DNA of 64,000 nucleotides from JBMOOG01 sp049324535 (GCA_049324535.1 JBMOOG010000028.1:62001-126000); one strand, 5' to 3'. Shown: positions 1-10,550, counted from the stretch's first letter. Numbers and translations: made by a program. Notes: generated from the letters alone by a model not told the origin.

Positions 1-200
1 GGCGCGTCGCCGATTACGTGGTCTCGCCCGGAACCTACGACCAGAAGCACATCGACCGGATCGGCCGGCTGAAGAACTGCATCGCCTACGGGCCGGGGGT
101 GCTGGACCTCGCCCACCAGCCCGACGAATGGGTGGGCGTGCAGGACATGCTCGACAGCGCGGGGGTGATGGCGCTGGTGCTCGACGACCTCCTCGGCTGA
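1..200 (+). CDS. M20-family metallopeptidase/amidohydrolase, C-terminal end only (5' truncated by window)
   Basis: Only about the last 65 residues are inside the window; the reading frame is open from base 3 and ends at a TGA at 198-200. The visible tail contains NCIAYGPGVLDLAHQPDEW, which matches the C-terminal end of the ArgE/DapE-type M20 zinc peptidases, where a Gly-Pro-Gly loop is followed by a conserved metal- or substrate-binding His. These enzymes remove acyl or aminoacyl groups from amide-linked substrates in the cytoplasm. It lies about 200 bases upstream of, and on the same strand as, a peptide-type solute-binding protein, so it may belong to the same catabolic group. The exact substrate cannot be told from this fragment. 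Confidence 0.7.
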   Translation, partial: RVADYVVSPGTYDQKHIDRIGRLKNCIAYGPGVLDLAHQPDEWVGVQDMLDSAGVMALVLDDLLG

Positions 201-282
201 ACCGGCCCCTGCCGCCGCGCCTTCCGGACACCGCCGAAAACCGGTCCGCCGGCGCGAGGCCCCGATCGCTTCGTCTCACTGA

Positions 283-318
283 CCGAAATATCCCGGGGGC
301 ACGGGGGCAGAGCCCCCG
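283..318 (+). repeat. Grey repeat copy 1 (AAATA-CCC-GGGGG core plus hairpin)
   Basis: CCGAAATATCCCGGGGG is followed by a 7-bp stem CGGGGGC / GCCCCCG with an AGA loop at 302-318. The same core recurs at 4801, and in inverse orientation at 7471 and 10504. It sits between the M20 gene and the solute-binding protein gene, where the hairpin could act as a transcription end. I recall similar elements as common in Rhodobacteraceae genomes; that is recall, not a search. Confidence 0.55.
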
Positions 319-404
319 CCCGGCGCTTGAAGTCACGGGGATTTCCGGCACATGATGCGCGAAACCGGCGTCAGGCCGGGCAGACCGGGGAGGGAGTGGA
401 TCCC

Positions 405-1877
405 ATGTTCAATCGCCTGAAACTTTCCGTCGCGGCCTTCGCGCTGTCGTCGGGCGTGGCGCTGGCCGCGCAGGACACAATCACGCTCGGCATGGTTCTC
501 GAGCCGCCGAACCTCGACCCGACCGCCGGCGCGGCGGCGGCGATCGACGAGGTGGTCTATGCCAACATCTACGAGGGTCTGACCCGCTTCGCGCCCGACG
601 GCGCGATCATCCCCGCCCTTGCCGAAAGCTGGGACGTGGCCGAGGACGGCAAGGTCTACACCTTCCACCTCCATGATGGGGTGACGTTCCATGACGGCAC
701 CACCTTCGACGCCGAGGATGTGAAGTTCAGCCTCGACCGCGCCCGCGCCCCGGAATCGGCCAATGCCCAGAAGGCGCTCTTTGCCGGCATCGAGTCGGTG
801 GACGTGATCGACCCGAAGACCGTCCGGGTCACGCTCAAGGCCCCTGACGGCAACTTCCCGTTCAACATGGCCTGGGGCGACGCGGTGATCGTGGCGCCGG
901 AATCGGTCGCGACGGCCGCAACCCATCCCGTCGGAACCGGCCCCTTCCGCTTCGTGAGCTGGACGCAGGGCGACCGGGTCGTGATCGAACGCAACCCCGA
1001 TTACTGGGGCAAGCCGGTCGCGCTCTCGAAGGCCACCTTCCGCTTCATCTCCGACCCGACCGCCGCCTTCGCGGCAATGATGGCCGGCGATGTGGACGCC
1101 TTCCCGAACTACCCCGCGCCCGAGACGCTGGCGCAACTGGCCGCCGATCCGCGCTTCAAGGTGATCGTCGGCTCGACCGAGGGCGAGACGATCCTCGCGA
1201 TGAACAACAGGAAGCCGCCCCTCGACAACGTGACGGTGCGCGAGGCCATCGCCCACGCGATCAACCGCCAGGAAATCATCGACGGCGCGATGTTCGGCTA
1301 CGGCACGCCCATCGGCACCCATTTCGCCCCGCACAACCCCGACTACATCGACCTCACCGGGCTCTCGGCCTACGATCCCGAGAAATCCAAGGCGCTTCTC
1401 GCCGAGGCCGGCGTCTCGGGGCTGAAGCTGCGCCTCGCGCTGCCGCCCCCCACCTACGCGCGCCGGGGCGGCGAGATCATCGCGAACCAGTTGCGCGCGG
1501 TGGGCATCGAGACCGAGATCACCAATCTGGAATGGGCCCAGTGGCTGGAGCAGGTGTTCAAGAACAAGGACTTCGACCTGACCATCGTCAGCCACACCGA
1601 GCCGATGGACATCGGGATCTATGCGCGGCCGGACTACTACTTTCAGTATGCCAAGCCCGAGTTCGTCGCCCTGATGGACACCCTGTCGAAGACCACGGAT
1701 CCCGCGGCGCGCTCGCAGCTTCTGAAGGATGCGCAGACGATGATCGCCAAGGATTACGTCAACGCCTATCTTTTCGAACTGGCCAAGACGGGCGTGGCCA
1801 ACGCCAAGATCGAGGGGCTGTGGGAAAACGCGCCCACGCAGGCCAACGATCTGACCGCCGTCCACTGGGTGGACTGA
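405..1877 (+). CDS. ABC transporter substrate-binding protein, family 5 (peptide/opine/nickel type)
   Basis: This is a 490-residue periplasmic binding protein of the DppA/OppA class. The ATG at 405 was chosen over upstream starts because it follows a GGGAGGG ribosome site at about 389-395 and begins a clear signal peptide (MFNRLKLSVAAFALSSGVALA, cut before AQDT). Hallmarks follow in order: LAESWDVAEDGKVYTFHL near residue 80, HPVGTGPFRF near 175, and NPDYWG near 200. It is likely to supply the permeases and fused ATPase encoded 3 kb downstream, because no other permeases are in this part of the window and those lack a binding-protein gene of their own. The ligand is unknown. The odd point is the separation from the permeases by two minus-strand genes. 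Confidence 0.9.
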   Translation: MFNRLKLSVAAFALSSGVALAAQDTITLGMVLEPPNLDPTAGAAAAIDEVVYANIYEGLTRFAPDGAIIPALAESWDVAEDGKVYTFHLHDGVTFHDGTTFDAEDVKFSLDRARAPESANAQKALFAGIESVDVIDPKTVRVTLKAPDGNFPFNMAWGDAVIVAPESVATAATHPVGTGPFRFVSWTQGDRVVIERNPDYWGKPVALSKATFRFISDPTAAFAAMMAGDVDAFPNYPAPETLAQLAADPRFKVIVGSTEGETILAMNNRKPPLDNVTVREAIAHAINRQEIIDGAMFGYGTPIGTHFAPHNPDYIDLTGLSAYDPEKSKALLAEAGVSGLKLRLALPPPTYARRGGEIIANQLRAVGIETEITNLEWAQWLEQVFKNKDFDLTIVSHTEPMDIGIYARPDYYFQYAKPEFVALMDTLSKTTDPAARSQLLKDAQTMIAKDYVNAYLFELAKTGVANAKIEGLWENAPTQANDLTAVHWVD

Positions 1878-1924
1878 CTTTCCTGGCCGGGCCGGGCCAT
1901 CCGGATGGACCGGACCGACGACCG

Positions 1925-1948
1925 GGCGCGCGGGCCCTTCCGCGCGCC
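1925..1948 (+). terminator. Stem-loop after the binding-protein gene
   Basis: A perfect 9-bp stem GGCGCGCGG / CCGCGCGCC with a 6-base loop lies 47 bases after the binding-protein stop. There is no run of T behind it, so it is more likely an mRNA 3' stabilising hairpin or a leaky terminator than a strong intrinsic terminator. Confidence 0.4.
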
Positions 1949-1965
1949 GCAACCACGAGACTGCG

Positions 1966-2304
1966 ATGTCCAATTTCCTGATCGTCGCACCGGAAGGCGA
2001 GGCTGACGTTTCGCGACCCGCCCCCGACCGGGTGCTCGCGGGCGACCCGGTCCACACCACCTGGAACCTCGAGCACCGCGACGGGCTTTACTGCGGTCTC
2101 TGGGAATCGACGCCCGGCACCTGGCGCATCGTCTATGACGAGTGGGAATACTGCCGCATCCTGAGCGGCCGCTCCGTCATCACCGGAGACGACGGCACCC
2201 GCCACGAGGTCGGCCCCGGCGACAGCTTCATCCTTCGCCCCGGGTTCACCGGAACCTGGCAGGTGATCGAGACGACCCGGAAGGACTACGTGATCCGGGT
2301 CTGA
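1966..2304 (+). CDS. Cupin domain protein (DUF861-like)
   Basis: A 112-residue single-domain cupin. The motif WEYCRILSGRSVITGDDG followed by GPGDSFILRPGFTGTW fits the DUF861 cupin group (ureidoglycine aminohydrolase-like cupins). Such small beta barrels either bind a metal and act on small nitrogenous substrates or only sense a ligand. It follows the binding-protein gene on the same strand, with only 88 bases and a hairpin between, so co-transcription is likely. The usual cupin metal-binding histidines are largely absent, so catalysis is doubtful. No specific function can be assigned. Confidence 0.75.
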   Translation: MSNFLIVAPEGEADVSRPAPDRVLAGDPVHTTWNLEHRDGLYCGLWESTPGTWRIVYDEWEYCRILSGRSVITGDDGTRHEVGPGDSFILRPGFTGTWQVIETTRKDYVIRV

Positions 2305-2331
2305 CACCCGCCCCGAATCACTCGATGGCGG

Positions 2332-3246
2332 TCAGGGATTGGCCGCCGCCGCGGCCGCACCCGCCGCGGCGATCTCCGGCGGCACGGTCGGGTCCAGCTC
2401 GGCGTTGATGCCGATCTGCGGGACGAACTTCGGCCAGGGGATCACACCCTGCGCGATCTGATCCTGCACCGGCTTCGGAAGCTCGGCGATCGGCACCATC
2501 AGCCCGTCCGGACCCTCGATCATCGGATCTTCGGCAATCGCGGATTCGGCCGCATCGCGGACATGGACGAAGGCGCCCGGCTGCACGCGGCTGTAAAGAT
2601 CGAGGATGTCCTGGTTGAACAGCCGGATGCAGCCCGCCGACGTGGCGCGGCCGATGGTCGAGGCGTTGTTCGTCCCGTGGATGCGGTAGTAGGTGTCGCG
2701 GCCGTTGCGGTAGAGATAGAGAGCGCGCGCGCCGAGCGGGTTCTCGAGACCGCCGGGGATGCCGCCGGCCACCGGCCCGTAGACCGCGGGCTCGCGGCGG
2801 ACCATGTTGCGCGTGGGCGTCCAGCTTGGCCATTCCTTCTTGGCGCCGACGACCGCATCGCCGGAGAAGCCGTAGCCTTCGCGCCCGACGGCGATGCCGT
2901 AGCGCATCGCGCGGCCGCCCTCCATGATGTAGTAGAGCACGCGCGCATAGGGATCGACGACGATCGAACCCGGGGCGTCGGGACCGGAGTAATAGACCTC
3001 GGTGCGCGCGTTGCGGCCGATGAGGTATCCGGGGCGCACGGCGGGGATGGTGATGGCGCCGTCCTGGACCGCCTGATAGCGGGCCACCACCTCGGGCGGC
3101 ACCGACAGCACCTTCGGCGCCGAGGAGGTGCCGGGCGGCACCGGGGCACAGGCGGCGAGGACGACCGCAAGCAGAAGGCTCAGGCGCAACGCGACACGGG
3201 TTCTGATCTCGGCGGCGAGACCGGCAACATTGACGGCGGCAGTCAT
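2332..3246 (-). CDS. L,D-transpeptidase (YkuD domain) lipoprotein
   Basis: The product (304 residues) is an envelope peptidoglycan cross-linking or protein-anchoring enzyme. The ATG at 3246 was chosen because it follows an AAGGAAG site and gives a lipoprotein leader ending LAAC with Cys33 as the lipidated residue. The YkuD catalytic motif is complete: H190-GTN then SAGCIRL with nucleophile Cys206. The substrate loop and a C-terminal Ala-rich tail (residues 290-304) complete it. It is a cell-wall gene with no evident link to the transporter and creatinase genes on either side, so it splits the catabolic island. Confidence 0.9.
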   Translation of the reverse strand: MTAAVNVAGLAAEIRTRVALRLSLLLAVVLAACAPVPPGTSSAPKVLSVPPEVVARYQAVQDGAITIPAVRPGYLIGRNARTEVYYSGPDAPGSIVVDPYARVLYYIMEGGRAMRYGIAVGREGYGFSGDAVVGAKKEWPSWTPTRNMVRREPAVYGPVAGGIPGGLENPLGARALYLYRNGRDTYYRIHGTNNASTIGRATSAGCIRLFNQDILDLYSRVQPGAFVHVRDAAESAIAEDPMIEGPDGLMVPIAELPKPVQDQIAQGVIPWPKFVPQIGINAELDPTVPPEIAAAGAAAAAANP

Positions 3247-3388
3247 CGGGGCAGCGCTTCCTTGTCCTTGCGTTGTTCGCGCCCGGGGCAGATCGGGCGA
3301 GTCGCACGCCACCATCAACGGGTGCGCCCGCCGGACCGTCAACCCTTTCCGGCACTTGCGTCCGGAAATGGGCGTGCCGCGATGCAGC

Positions 3389-3412
3389 CGTGCCGCGCCG
3401 GGGCGCGGCACG
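3389..3412 (-). terminator. GC-rich hairpin downstream of creatinase
   Basis: A 10-bp perfect stem CGTGCCGCGC / GCGCGGCACG with loop CGGG lies just after the creatinase stop on the minus strand. There is no T run. The same stem sequence is used in a hairpin at 21346-21373, which suggests a related hairpin family. Confidence 0.45.
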
Positions 3413-3417
3413 TGGGA

Positions 3418-4626
3418 TCAGACCGCGATCACGTTGAACCCCGGCCCGTAGGGATAGCCGGTGATGTCCTCGACCCCCTCTGCGCCGATCACCAGGATGT
3501 CGTGCTCGCGGTAGCCGCCCGCGCCCGGCCGCCCCTCGGGGATGGTCAGCATCGGCTCCATCGAGATCACCATGCCGGGTTCGAGCACCGTGTCGATGTC
3601 CTCGCGCAGCTCGAGCCCCGCCTCGCGGCCGTAATAGTGGCTAAGCACTCCGAAGGAATGGCCGTAGCCGAAGGTGCGGTACTGCAGGAGATCCCGCTCC
3701 TCGAGGAACGCGTTGATCTTCTCCGTGACCTCGGCGCAGCGCGCGCCGGGAAGAAGCAGGCTCATCCCGTATTCGTGAGCGGCGACATTGGCCTCCCAGA
3801 CCGCGCGCGACGCGGCATCGGGCTCGCCGAGGAACATCGTGCGCTCGAGCGCGGTGTAATAGCCCGAGATCATCGGAAAGCAGTTCAGGCTGAGGATGTC
3901 GCCCGCCCGCAATACCCGCCCGGTGACCGGGTTGTGGGCGCCATCGGTGTTGATCCCGGACTGGAACCAGACCCAGGTGTCGCGATACTCGGCCTCGGGA
4001 AAGCGCCGTGCGATCTCGGCCTCCATCGCATCGCGCCCCGCCATCGCCACGTCGATCTCGCGCAGGCCGGGCCGGATCGCGGCGCGGATCGCGTGGCCGC
4101 CCGCATCGGCGACGGCCGCCCCCGCGCGGATGAGCGCGATCTCGGCCGGGCTCTTGCGCATCCGCTGCTCCATCGCGGCGGGCGCGATGTCCACGCCGCG
4201 CCGGGGCTTGAGGAAGGCGTTGAGCTTCTCCGACTGCACCAGCGTCAGGTGATCGGCCTCGACCCCGACGACCCGTCCGGTGCCCGCGACATGGGCGACA
4301 GCGCGCCAGAAGTTGTCGCGCGCCCAGTCCGTGTAGGTGAGGTTGTCACCATAGCCGCGCCGCCACGGCTGGGCCGCATCGATTCCCGCGCTGATCGTGG
4401 TCGATCCCTCGGGCGTGACCACCAGCGCATAGGGCCGGCCGAAGGCGCAGTAGAGAAAACCCGAATAATAGGCGATCCCGTGCATCGAGGTCAGCACGAC
4501 CACCTCGACACCGGCGGCCTCCATGATCGCGCGCAATCCGGCCAGGCGGGTTTCGTATTCGGCCGGCGGGAAGGGCAGCACCCTCTCGCCCTGGTGGAAA
4601 CGGTAGTATTCCGGACGTTCCGTCAT
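3418..4626 (-). CDS. Creatinase (creatine amidinohydrolase), M24 fold
   Basis: The 402-residue protein should hydrolyse creatine to sarcosine and urea in the cytoplasm (EC 3.5.3.3). From ATG 4626 it is almost the same length as Pseudomonas creatinase (about 403), and as I recall that enzyme its substrate residues are kept: Phe62 and Arg64 in CAFGRPYALV, the catalytic His (His231, in INTDGAHNPVT), Glu261, Arg334 in YYGREAGLEL and Glu357 in SMEPM. These are pita-bread enzymes without metal. The conserved stretch YGHSFGVLSHYYGREAGLEL rules out a proline dipeptidase or DddP. No sarcosine oxidase or creatininase is in the window. It is divergent from the importer operon, with 293 bases between. 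Confidence 0.88.
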   Translation of the reverse strand: MTERPEYYRFHQGERVLPFPPAEYETRLAGLRAIMEAAGVEVVVLTSMHGIAYYSGFLYCAFGRPYALVVTPEGSTTISAGIDAAQPWRRGYGDNLTYTDWARDNFWRAVAHVAGTGRVVGVEADHLTLVQSEKLNAFLKPRRGVDIAPAAMEQRMRKSPAEIALIRAGAAVADAGGHAIRAAIRPGLREIDVAMAGRDAMEAEIARRFPEAEYRDTWVWFQSGINTDGAHNPVTGRVLRAGDILSLNCFPMISGYYTALERTMFLGEPDAASRAVWEANVAAHEYGMSLLLPGARCAEVTEKINAFLEERDLLQYRTFGYGHSFGVLSHYYGREAGLELREDIDTVLEPGMVISMEPMLTIPEGRPGAGGYREHDILVIGAEGVEDITGYPYGPGFNVIAV

Positions 4627-4800
4627 TTCAGACCCTCGACGACGGGGGGTCGGCAACGGCCGGGCCCCCGAAAGGTCCCGGCGTACAGGACGGCGGCGGA
4701 TCGCTCCGCGGGCAGCGGGGCCATCGCCCCTGCGGCGACGCCATCGCCGCGGCCCGGGACAACCATGCCCGACCCGACCGCCCGATGCAACGCCGCGCTC

Positions 4801-4856
4801 CTTCTTCTTCGCCGAAATACCCTCGGGGGTGGGGGGCCCGCCCCCCCCCCCCCTCT
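4801..4856 (+). repeat. Grey repeat copy 2
   Basis: CTTCTTCTTCGCCGAAATAC followed by CCTCGGGGG and then GGGGGG / CCCCCC hairpin arms lies in the 293-base gap between the divergent creatinase and permease genes. It has the same orientation as the copy at 283. The rest of that gap (4627-4800 and 4857-4919) shows no gene; promoters for both divergent genes must lie here but I see no clear boxes. Confidence 0.55.
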
Positions 4857-4919
4857 CCCCGGACGCGCCCTCTGGACCTCGCGCCGCGCCACCCCTAGCC
4901 TGCGCCCGAAAGGTGGCAC

Positions 4920-5867
4920 ATGGCCCGTCTGATCCTCGCGCGTCTTCTGTCCCTCGCGATCAGCCTCGTGGTCGCGAGCCTGATCGTCTTCCTCGTCATC
5001 GAGGTGATACCGGGCGACCCGGCCAGCTACATGCTCGGCCTCAACGCCAGCCCCGAGACGGTCGCCGCCCTGCGCGACCAGATGGGCCTGGACCGGCCGC
5101 TGCCGCTGCGCTACCTCGCCTGGGCGGGCGGGCTGCTGACCGGGGACTTCGGGACATCCTACACCTACAAGGTGCCGGTCGCGGACCTGGTCGGGGCGCG
5201 GCTCGCGGTCAGCCTGCCGCTGGCCCTGATGGCGCTGGCCCTGTCCACCCTGCTTGCGCTGCCGGTCGGGCTGGTGGCCGCCGCCCGCCGCGGGCGTGCC
5301 CCGGACACGCTCCTGATGGGGATGACCCAGATTGGCGTGGCGCTTCCGAACTTCTGGTTCGCGATGCTTCTGGTGCTCGTCTTCGCGGTGCGCTGGCAGA
5401 TCCTGCCGGCGGGCGGTTTCGCGGGCTGGCAGGCCGGGATCTGGCCGGGGATCAAGGCACTCATCCTGCCGGCCGTGGCGCTTGCGCTGCCGCAGGCGGC
5501 CATCCTCGCCCGCGTCCTGCGTTCGGCGCTGATCGAGACGCTCGGGCAGGACTACATCCGCACCGCGCGCGCCAAGGGGCTGAGCCGGACGCAGGCGCTT
5601 TTGCGGCATGCCCTGCAGAATGCCCTGATCCCGGTCCTGACCATCCTCGGGATGCAGTTCTCGTTCCTGCTCGCCGGCGCGATCATCATCGAGAACGTCT
5701 TCTACCTGCCCGGGCTCGGCCGGCTGATCTTCCAGGCGATCACCCAGCGCGACCTGATCGTGGTGGAAAGCGTGGTGATGATCCTCGTCGCGGCGGTCAT
5801 CCTCGTGACCTTCCTCGTCGAGCTGGCCTATGGCCTCGCCGACCCGCGCCTGAGGCGGCCGGCATGA
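4920..5867 (+). CDS. Oligopeptide-type ABC permease 1 (DppB-like)
   Basis: A 315-residue inner-membrane permease of the DppB/OppB family. The N-terminal segment LARLLSLAISLVVASLIVFLVI is the typical first membrane helix, followed by the large periplasmic loop with EVIPGDPAS, and then five further helices. The ATPase-contact EAA loop is RTARAKGLSRTQALLRHAL near residue 215. The AAGGTGGCAC just before ATG 4920 is a fair ribosome site. It overlaps the next permease by ATGA, and together with the downstream ATPase forms an importer that would take its ligand from the binding protein at 405-1877. Confidence 0.92.
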   Translation: MARLILARLLSLAISLVVASLIVFLVIEVIPGDPASYMLGLNASPETVAALRDQMGLDRPLPLRYLAWAGGLLTGDFGTSYTYKVPVADLVGARLAVSLPLALMALALSTLLALPVGLVAAARRGRAPDTLLMGMTQIGVALPNFWFAMLLVLVFAVRWQILPAGGFAGWQAGIWPGIKALILPAVALALPQAAILARVLRSALIETLGQDYIRTARAKGLSRTQALLRHALQNALIPVLTILGMQFSFLLAGAIIIENVFYLPGLGRLIFQAITQRDLIVVESVVMILVAAVILVTFLVELAYGLADPRLRRPA

Positions 5868-6672
5868 GGAGCCGGATGGCCCTCGGCGCGGGGCTGGCCG
5901 CGCTGGCCGCGCTCGCGGCGCTGGTCTCGCTGGTCTGGACGCCCTGGCCGGTGGACCGGCTCGACATCGGGGCCCGGCTCCGGCCGCCCTCGGCGGCGCA
6001 CTGGCTGGGGACGGATCACTTCGGACGCGACATCCTGTCGATGCTGATGGCCGGGGCGCAGACCTCGCTGGCCGTGGCGCTGGTGGCCGTCGGCATCGGC
6101 ATGGGCGCGGGTGTGCCGCTCGGGCTCTGGGCCGCGGCGCGGCGGGGCGGCTGGATCGACGAGGCGATCATGCGCGGCAACGATCTGGTCTTCGCCTTCC
6201 CCTCGCTGGTGATCGCGATCCTCATCACCGCGGTCTTCGGGCCCTCGGCCCTGAACGCCATCCTGGCGATCGGGCTCTTCAACGTGCCGGTGTTCGCCCG
6301 GGTCGCGCGGGGCGGCGCGCTCTCGCTCTGGACGCTCGACTATGTCCGGGCGGCGCAGGTCGCCGGAAAGGGGCGGCTGCGCATCTCGACCGAGCACATC
6401 CTGCCCAACATCGGCTCGCTCCTGATCGTGCAGGGCACGATACAGTTCTCGCTCGGCATCCTGGCCGAGGCGGGGCTGAGCTACGTGGGCCTCGGCGCGC
6501 AGCCCCCGACCCCGTCCTGGGGGCGCATGCTGGCCGAGGCGCAGACCATGGTGACGCTCGCGCCCTGGGTCGCGATCTTCCCCGGCCTCGCCATCGTGCT
6601 CACGGTGCTCGGGCTCAACCTCCTCGGCGATGGCCTGCGCGACCATCTCGACCCACGGCTGAGGCGGGCCGC

Positions 6673-6676
<4 letters not shown>
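5864..6676 (+). CDS. Oligopeptide-type ABC permease 2 (DppC-like)
   Basis: The second permease (270 residues) starts at ATG 5864, overlapping the previous stop as ATGA. WLGTDHFGRDILSMLMAG near residue 48 is the conserved DppC/OppC signature, and VRAAQVAGKGRLRISTEHILPN near 165 is the EAA loop. Six membrane helices are apparent. The N-terminal cytoplasmic extension is short compared with E. coli DppC (about 300 residues). It pairs with the upstream permease and overlaps the ATPase gene by ATGA, so all three are translationally coupled. Confidence 0.92.
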
Positions 6677-8292
<1,616 letters not shown>

Positions 8293-8294
8293 GA

Positions 8295-9746
8295 ATGGCG
8301 GTCGATGGTCTCTGGTTCGACCCCGCGGAGGTGCTGATCGGCGGGCGCTGGCGGCGCAGCGAGGGCGGGACGCTCGACTGCGAGGATCCCTCGACCGGCC
8401 GGACCATGGCCGCGATCGCCCGCGCGGGCGCCACGGACATCGACGCGGCGGTGGCGGCGGCCCGGGGGGCGCTGTCGGGCACCTGGGGGCGGATGACCGC
8501 CGCCGAGCGCGGCCGCCTGCTTGCGCGGATCGGGCAGGCCGTTCTGGCGAAGGCGGACACGCTGGCGCTCATCGAGGCGCAGGACGTGGGCAAGCCGCTG
8601 CGGCAGGCCAGGGCCGATGCGCTGGCGCTGGCGCGCTATCTCGAATTCTACGGCGGCGCGGCCGACAAGGTGACGGGCGAGACCATCCCCTACCTGCAGG
8701 GTTACACCGTCTACACGCTGCGCGAGCCGCATGGCGTCACCGGCCACATCATCCCGTGGAACTACCCGATGCAGATCCTCGGCCGCTCGGTCGGCGCGGC
8801 GCTCGCCATGGGCAACGCCTGCGTGCTGAAGCCGGCCGAGGAGGCCTGCCTGACCGCGCTTGCCTTCGCGCGGATCGCCGAAGAGGCCGGGCTGCCGGAG
8901 GGTGCGCTGAACGTGGTGCCGGGACTGGGCGAGGAGGCCGGTGCGGCGCTCTCGGCCCATCCCGGCGTCAACCACATCTCGTTCACCGGATCCGTGGGCG
9001 TGGGCATCCGCATCCAGGCGGCCGCGGCGCGCAACATCGTGCCGGTGACGCTGGAACTCGGCGGCAAGTCACCGCAGATCGTGTTCGAGGACGCGGACCT
9101 CGACCGGGCGCTGCCCTTCCTTGTGAACGCCGGCATCCAGAACGCCGGCCAGACCTGCTCGGCCGCGTCGCGCATTCTCGTGCACCGGTCGCGGCTGGCG
9201 GAGCTGACCGAGCGCATGGCCGAGCGCTATCGCGCGCTGCGGGTCGGGCCGGCGCGGGCCGATCTCGATGTCGGCCCGCTGATCTCGGCCCGGCAGAAGG
9301 CGGTGGTCGAGGGCTATCTCGGGCTGGTCGATGCCGGCCGCATCGTCGCACGCGGGCAGGTCGTGGCGGATGCGCCCGCCGGCGGCCATTACGTCGCGCC
9401 GGCGCTGATCGCCGACATCGATCCGTCACACCGGCTGGCGCAGGAAGAGATCTTCGGCCCGGCCCAGGTCATCCTGCCCTTCGAGACCGAGGACGAGGCT
9501 GTGGCGATCGCCAACGGCACCGAGTTCGGTCTTGTCGCCGGCGTCTGGACCGAAAACGGCGCGCGCCAGATGCGCATGGCCCGCCGCATCCGGGCGGGGC
9601 AGGTGTTTCTCAACAACTACGGTGCCGGCGGCGGGGTGGAGCTGCCCTTCGGCGGCACCGGCAAGTCGGGACACGGGCGCGAGAAGGGCTTCGAGGCGCT
9701 CTACGGGTTCTCGGTCCTCAAGACCGTGGCGGCCTTGCACGGTTAG
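8295..9746 (+). CDS. NAD(P)-dependent aldehyde dehydrogenase
   Basis: A 483-residue cytosolic enzyme that oxidises an aldehyde to its acid. ATG 8295 follows a strong AGGAGG site that sits over the stop of the ATPase gene. The family landmarks are present: HIIPWNYPMQ (cofactor), FTGSVGVG, the general base Glu in LELGGKSPQ near residue 254, and the catalytic Cys in NAGQTCSAAS near residue 288. The sequence resembles the betaine/aminoaldehyde dehydrogenase group more than the succinate-semialdehyde group. It lies in the same operon as the importer, so the aldehyde is probably derived from the imported compound. Confidence 0.9.
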   Translation: MAVDGLWFDPAEVLIGGRWRRSEGGTLDCEDPSTGRTMAAIARAGATDIDAAVAAARGALSGTWGRMTAAERGRLLARIGQAVLAKADTLALIEAQDVGKPLRQARADALALARYLEFYGGAADKVTGETIPYLQGYTVYTLREPHGVTGHIIPWNYPMQILGRSVGAALAMGNACVLKPAEEACLTALAFARIAEEAGLPEGALNVVPGLGEEAGAALSAHPGVNHISFTGSVGVGIRIQAAAARNIVPVTLELGGKSPQIVFEDADLDRALPFLVNAGIQNAGQTCSAASRILVHRSRLAELTERMAERYRALRVGPARADLDVGPLISARQKAVVEGYLGLVDAGRIVARGQVVADAPAGGHYVAPALIADIDPSHRLAQEEIFGPAQVILPFETEDEAVAIANGTEFGLVAGVWTENGARQMRMARRIRAGQVFLNNYGAGGGVELPFGGTGKSGHGREKGFEALYGFSVLKTVAALHG

Positions 9747-9756
9747 GGAGAGAGCG

Positions 9757-10494
9757 ATGAGACTGGACGGAAAGAGGGCGATCGTCACCGGGGGCGGCTC
9801 GGGCTTTGGCGAGGGGATCGCGCGCAAGTTCGCGGCCGAGGGCGCGCGGGTCATGGTGGCCGACATCAACGCGGCCGCCGCGGCGCAGGTGGCCGAGGCG
9901 ATCGGAGGCGCGGCGGTGGCGGTGGACGTGGCCTCGGGAGCGAGCGTCGCGGCCATGGCGCAGGCGGCCGTCCAGGGCCTGGGCGGGCTCGACATCCTGG
10001 TGAACAACGCGGGCGTCACCCACCTGCCCGCGCCCATGGAGGAAATCGCGGAGGCCGACTTCGACCGGGTCTTTGCCGTGAACTGCAAGTCGGTCTATCT
10101 GACCGCCCGCTGTCTGGTGCCGGTGCTGCGGTCGGCTAAGGGCTGCATCCTGAACGTCGCCTCGACCGCGGGCCTGTCGCCCCGTCCGCGGCTGTCGTGG
10201 TACAACGCCTCGAAGGGCTGGATGATCACCGCCACCAAGGCGATGGCGGTGGAGCTGGCGCCCTCGGGGGTCCGGGTGAACGCGATCTGCCCCGTGGCCG
10301 GCGAGACGCCGCTGCTGAAGAGCTTCATGGGCGAGGACACGCCCGAGATGCGGGCGAAGTTCCTGGCGACAATTCCGCTCGGCCGGTTCTCGACACCCGC
10401 CGACATGGGCAACGCCGCCTGTTTCCTCTGCTCGGACGAGGCGTCGATGGTGACGGGGGCTGCGCTCGAGGTGGATGGGGGACGCTGCATCTGA
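9757..10494 (+). CDS. Short-chain dehydrogenase/reductase (SDR)
   Basis: A classical SDR of 245 residues. It has the TGGGSGFGEGIA nucleotide-binding loop near residue 12, NNAG near 85, the catalytic Ser in NVAST and the YNASK active-site pair near 148-152. It ends with the typical VTGAALEVDGG. Asp following the second strand (VMVADIN) predicts preference for NAD over NADP. It lies 10 bases behind the aldehyde dehydrogenase with a GGGAGAGA ribosome site, so an alcohol-to-aldehyde/ketone step feeding that enzyme is plausible but inferred only. Confidence 0.88.
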   Translation: MRLDGKRAIVTGGGSGFGEGIARKFAAEGARVMVADINAAAAAQVAEAIGGAAVAVDVASGASVAAMAQAAVQGLGGLDILVNNAGVTHLPAPMEEIAEADFDRVFAVNCKSVYLTARCLVPVLRSAKGCILNVASTAGLSPRPRLSWYNASKGWMITATKAMAVELAPSGVRVNAICPVAGETPLLKSFMGEDTPEMRAKFLATIPLGRFSTPADMGNAACFLCSDEASMVTGAALEVDGGRCI

Positions 10495-10503
10495 GACCGG
10501 GCC

Positions 10504-10550
10504 GGGGCTGCGCGCCCCGGACCCCCGGGATACTTGGACCAGTGAGAAGG
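10504..10550 (-). repeat. Grey repeat copy 4
   Basis: A CCGGGGC / GCCCCGG hairpin at about 10502-10520 is followed by CCCCCGGGATACTTGGACCA and GTGAGAAG, the inverse of the element at 4801. It lies between the SDR and the P1 peptidase genes and could stop or weaken transcription inside the operon. The ribosome site of the next gene directly follows it. Confidence 0.55.

Noticed and set aside
3418..4626. Possible DddP (DMSP lyase) or Xaa-Pro dipeptidase, both M24-fold and common in marine Rhodobacterales
   Set aside because: The creatinase-specific residues and the GREAGLELREDIDTVLEPG-type stretch fit creatinase; the metal ligands of dipeptidases and DddP are not in place.
2563..4932. Plus-strand frame of nearly 790 codons across the transpeptidase and creatinase genes
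   Set aside because: Antisense to two well-supported genes; Arg/Gly/Asp-rich composition is typical of a shadow frame.
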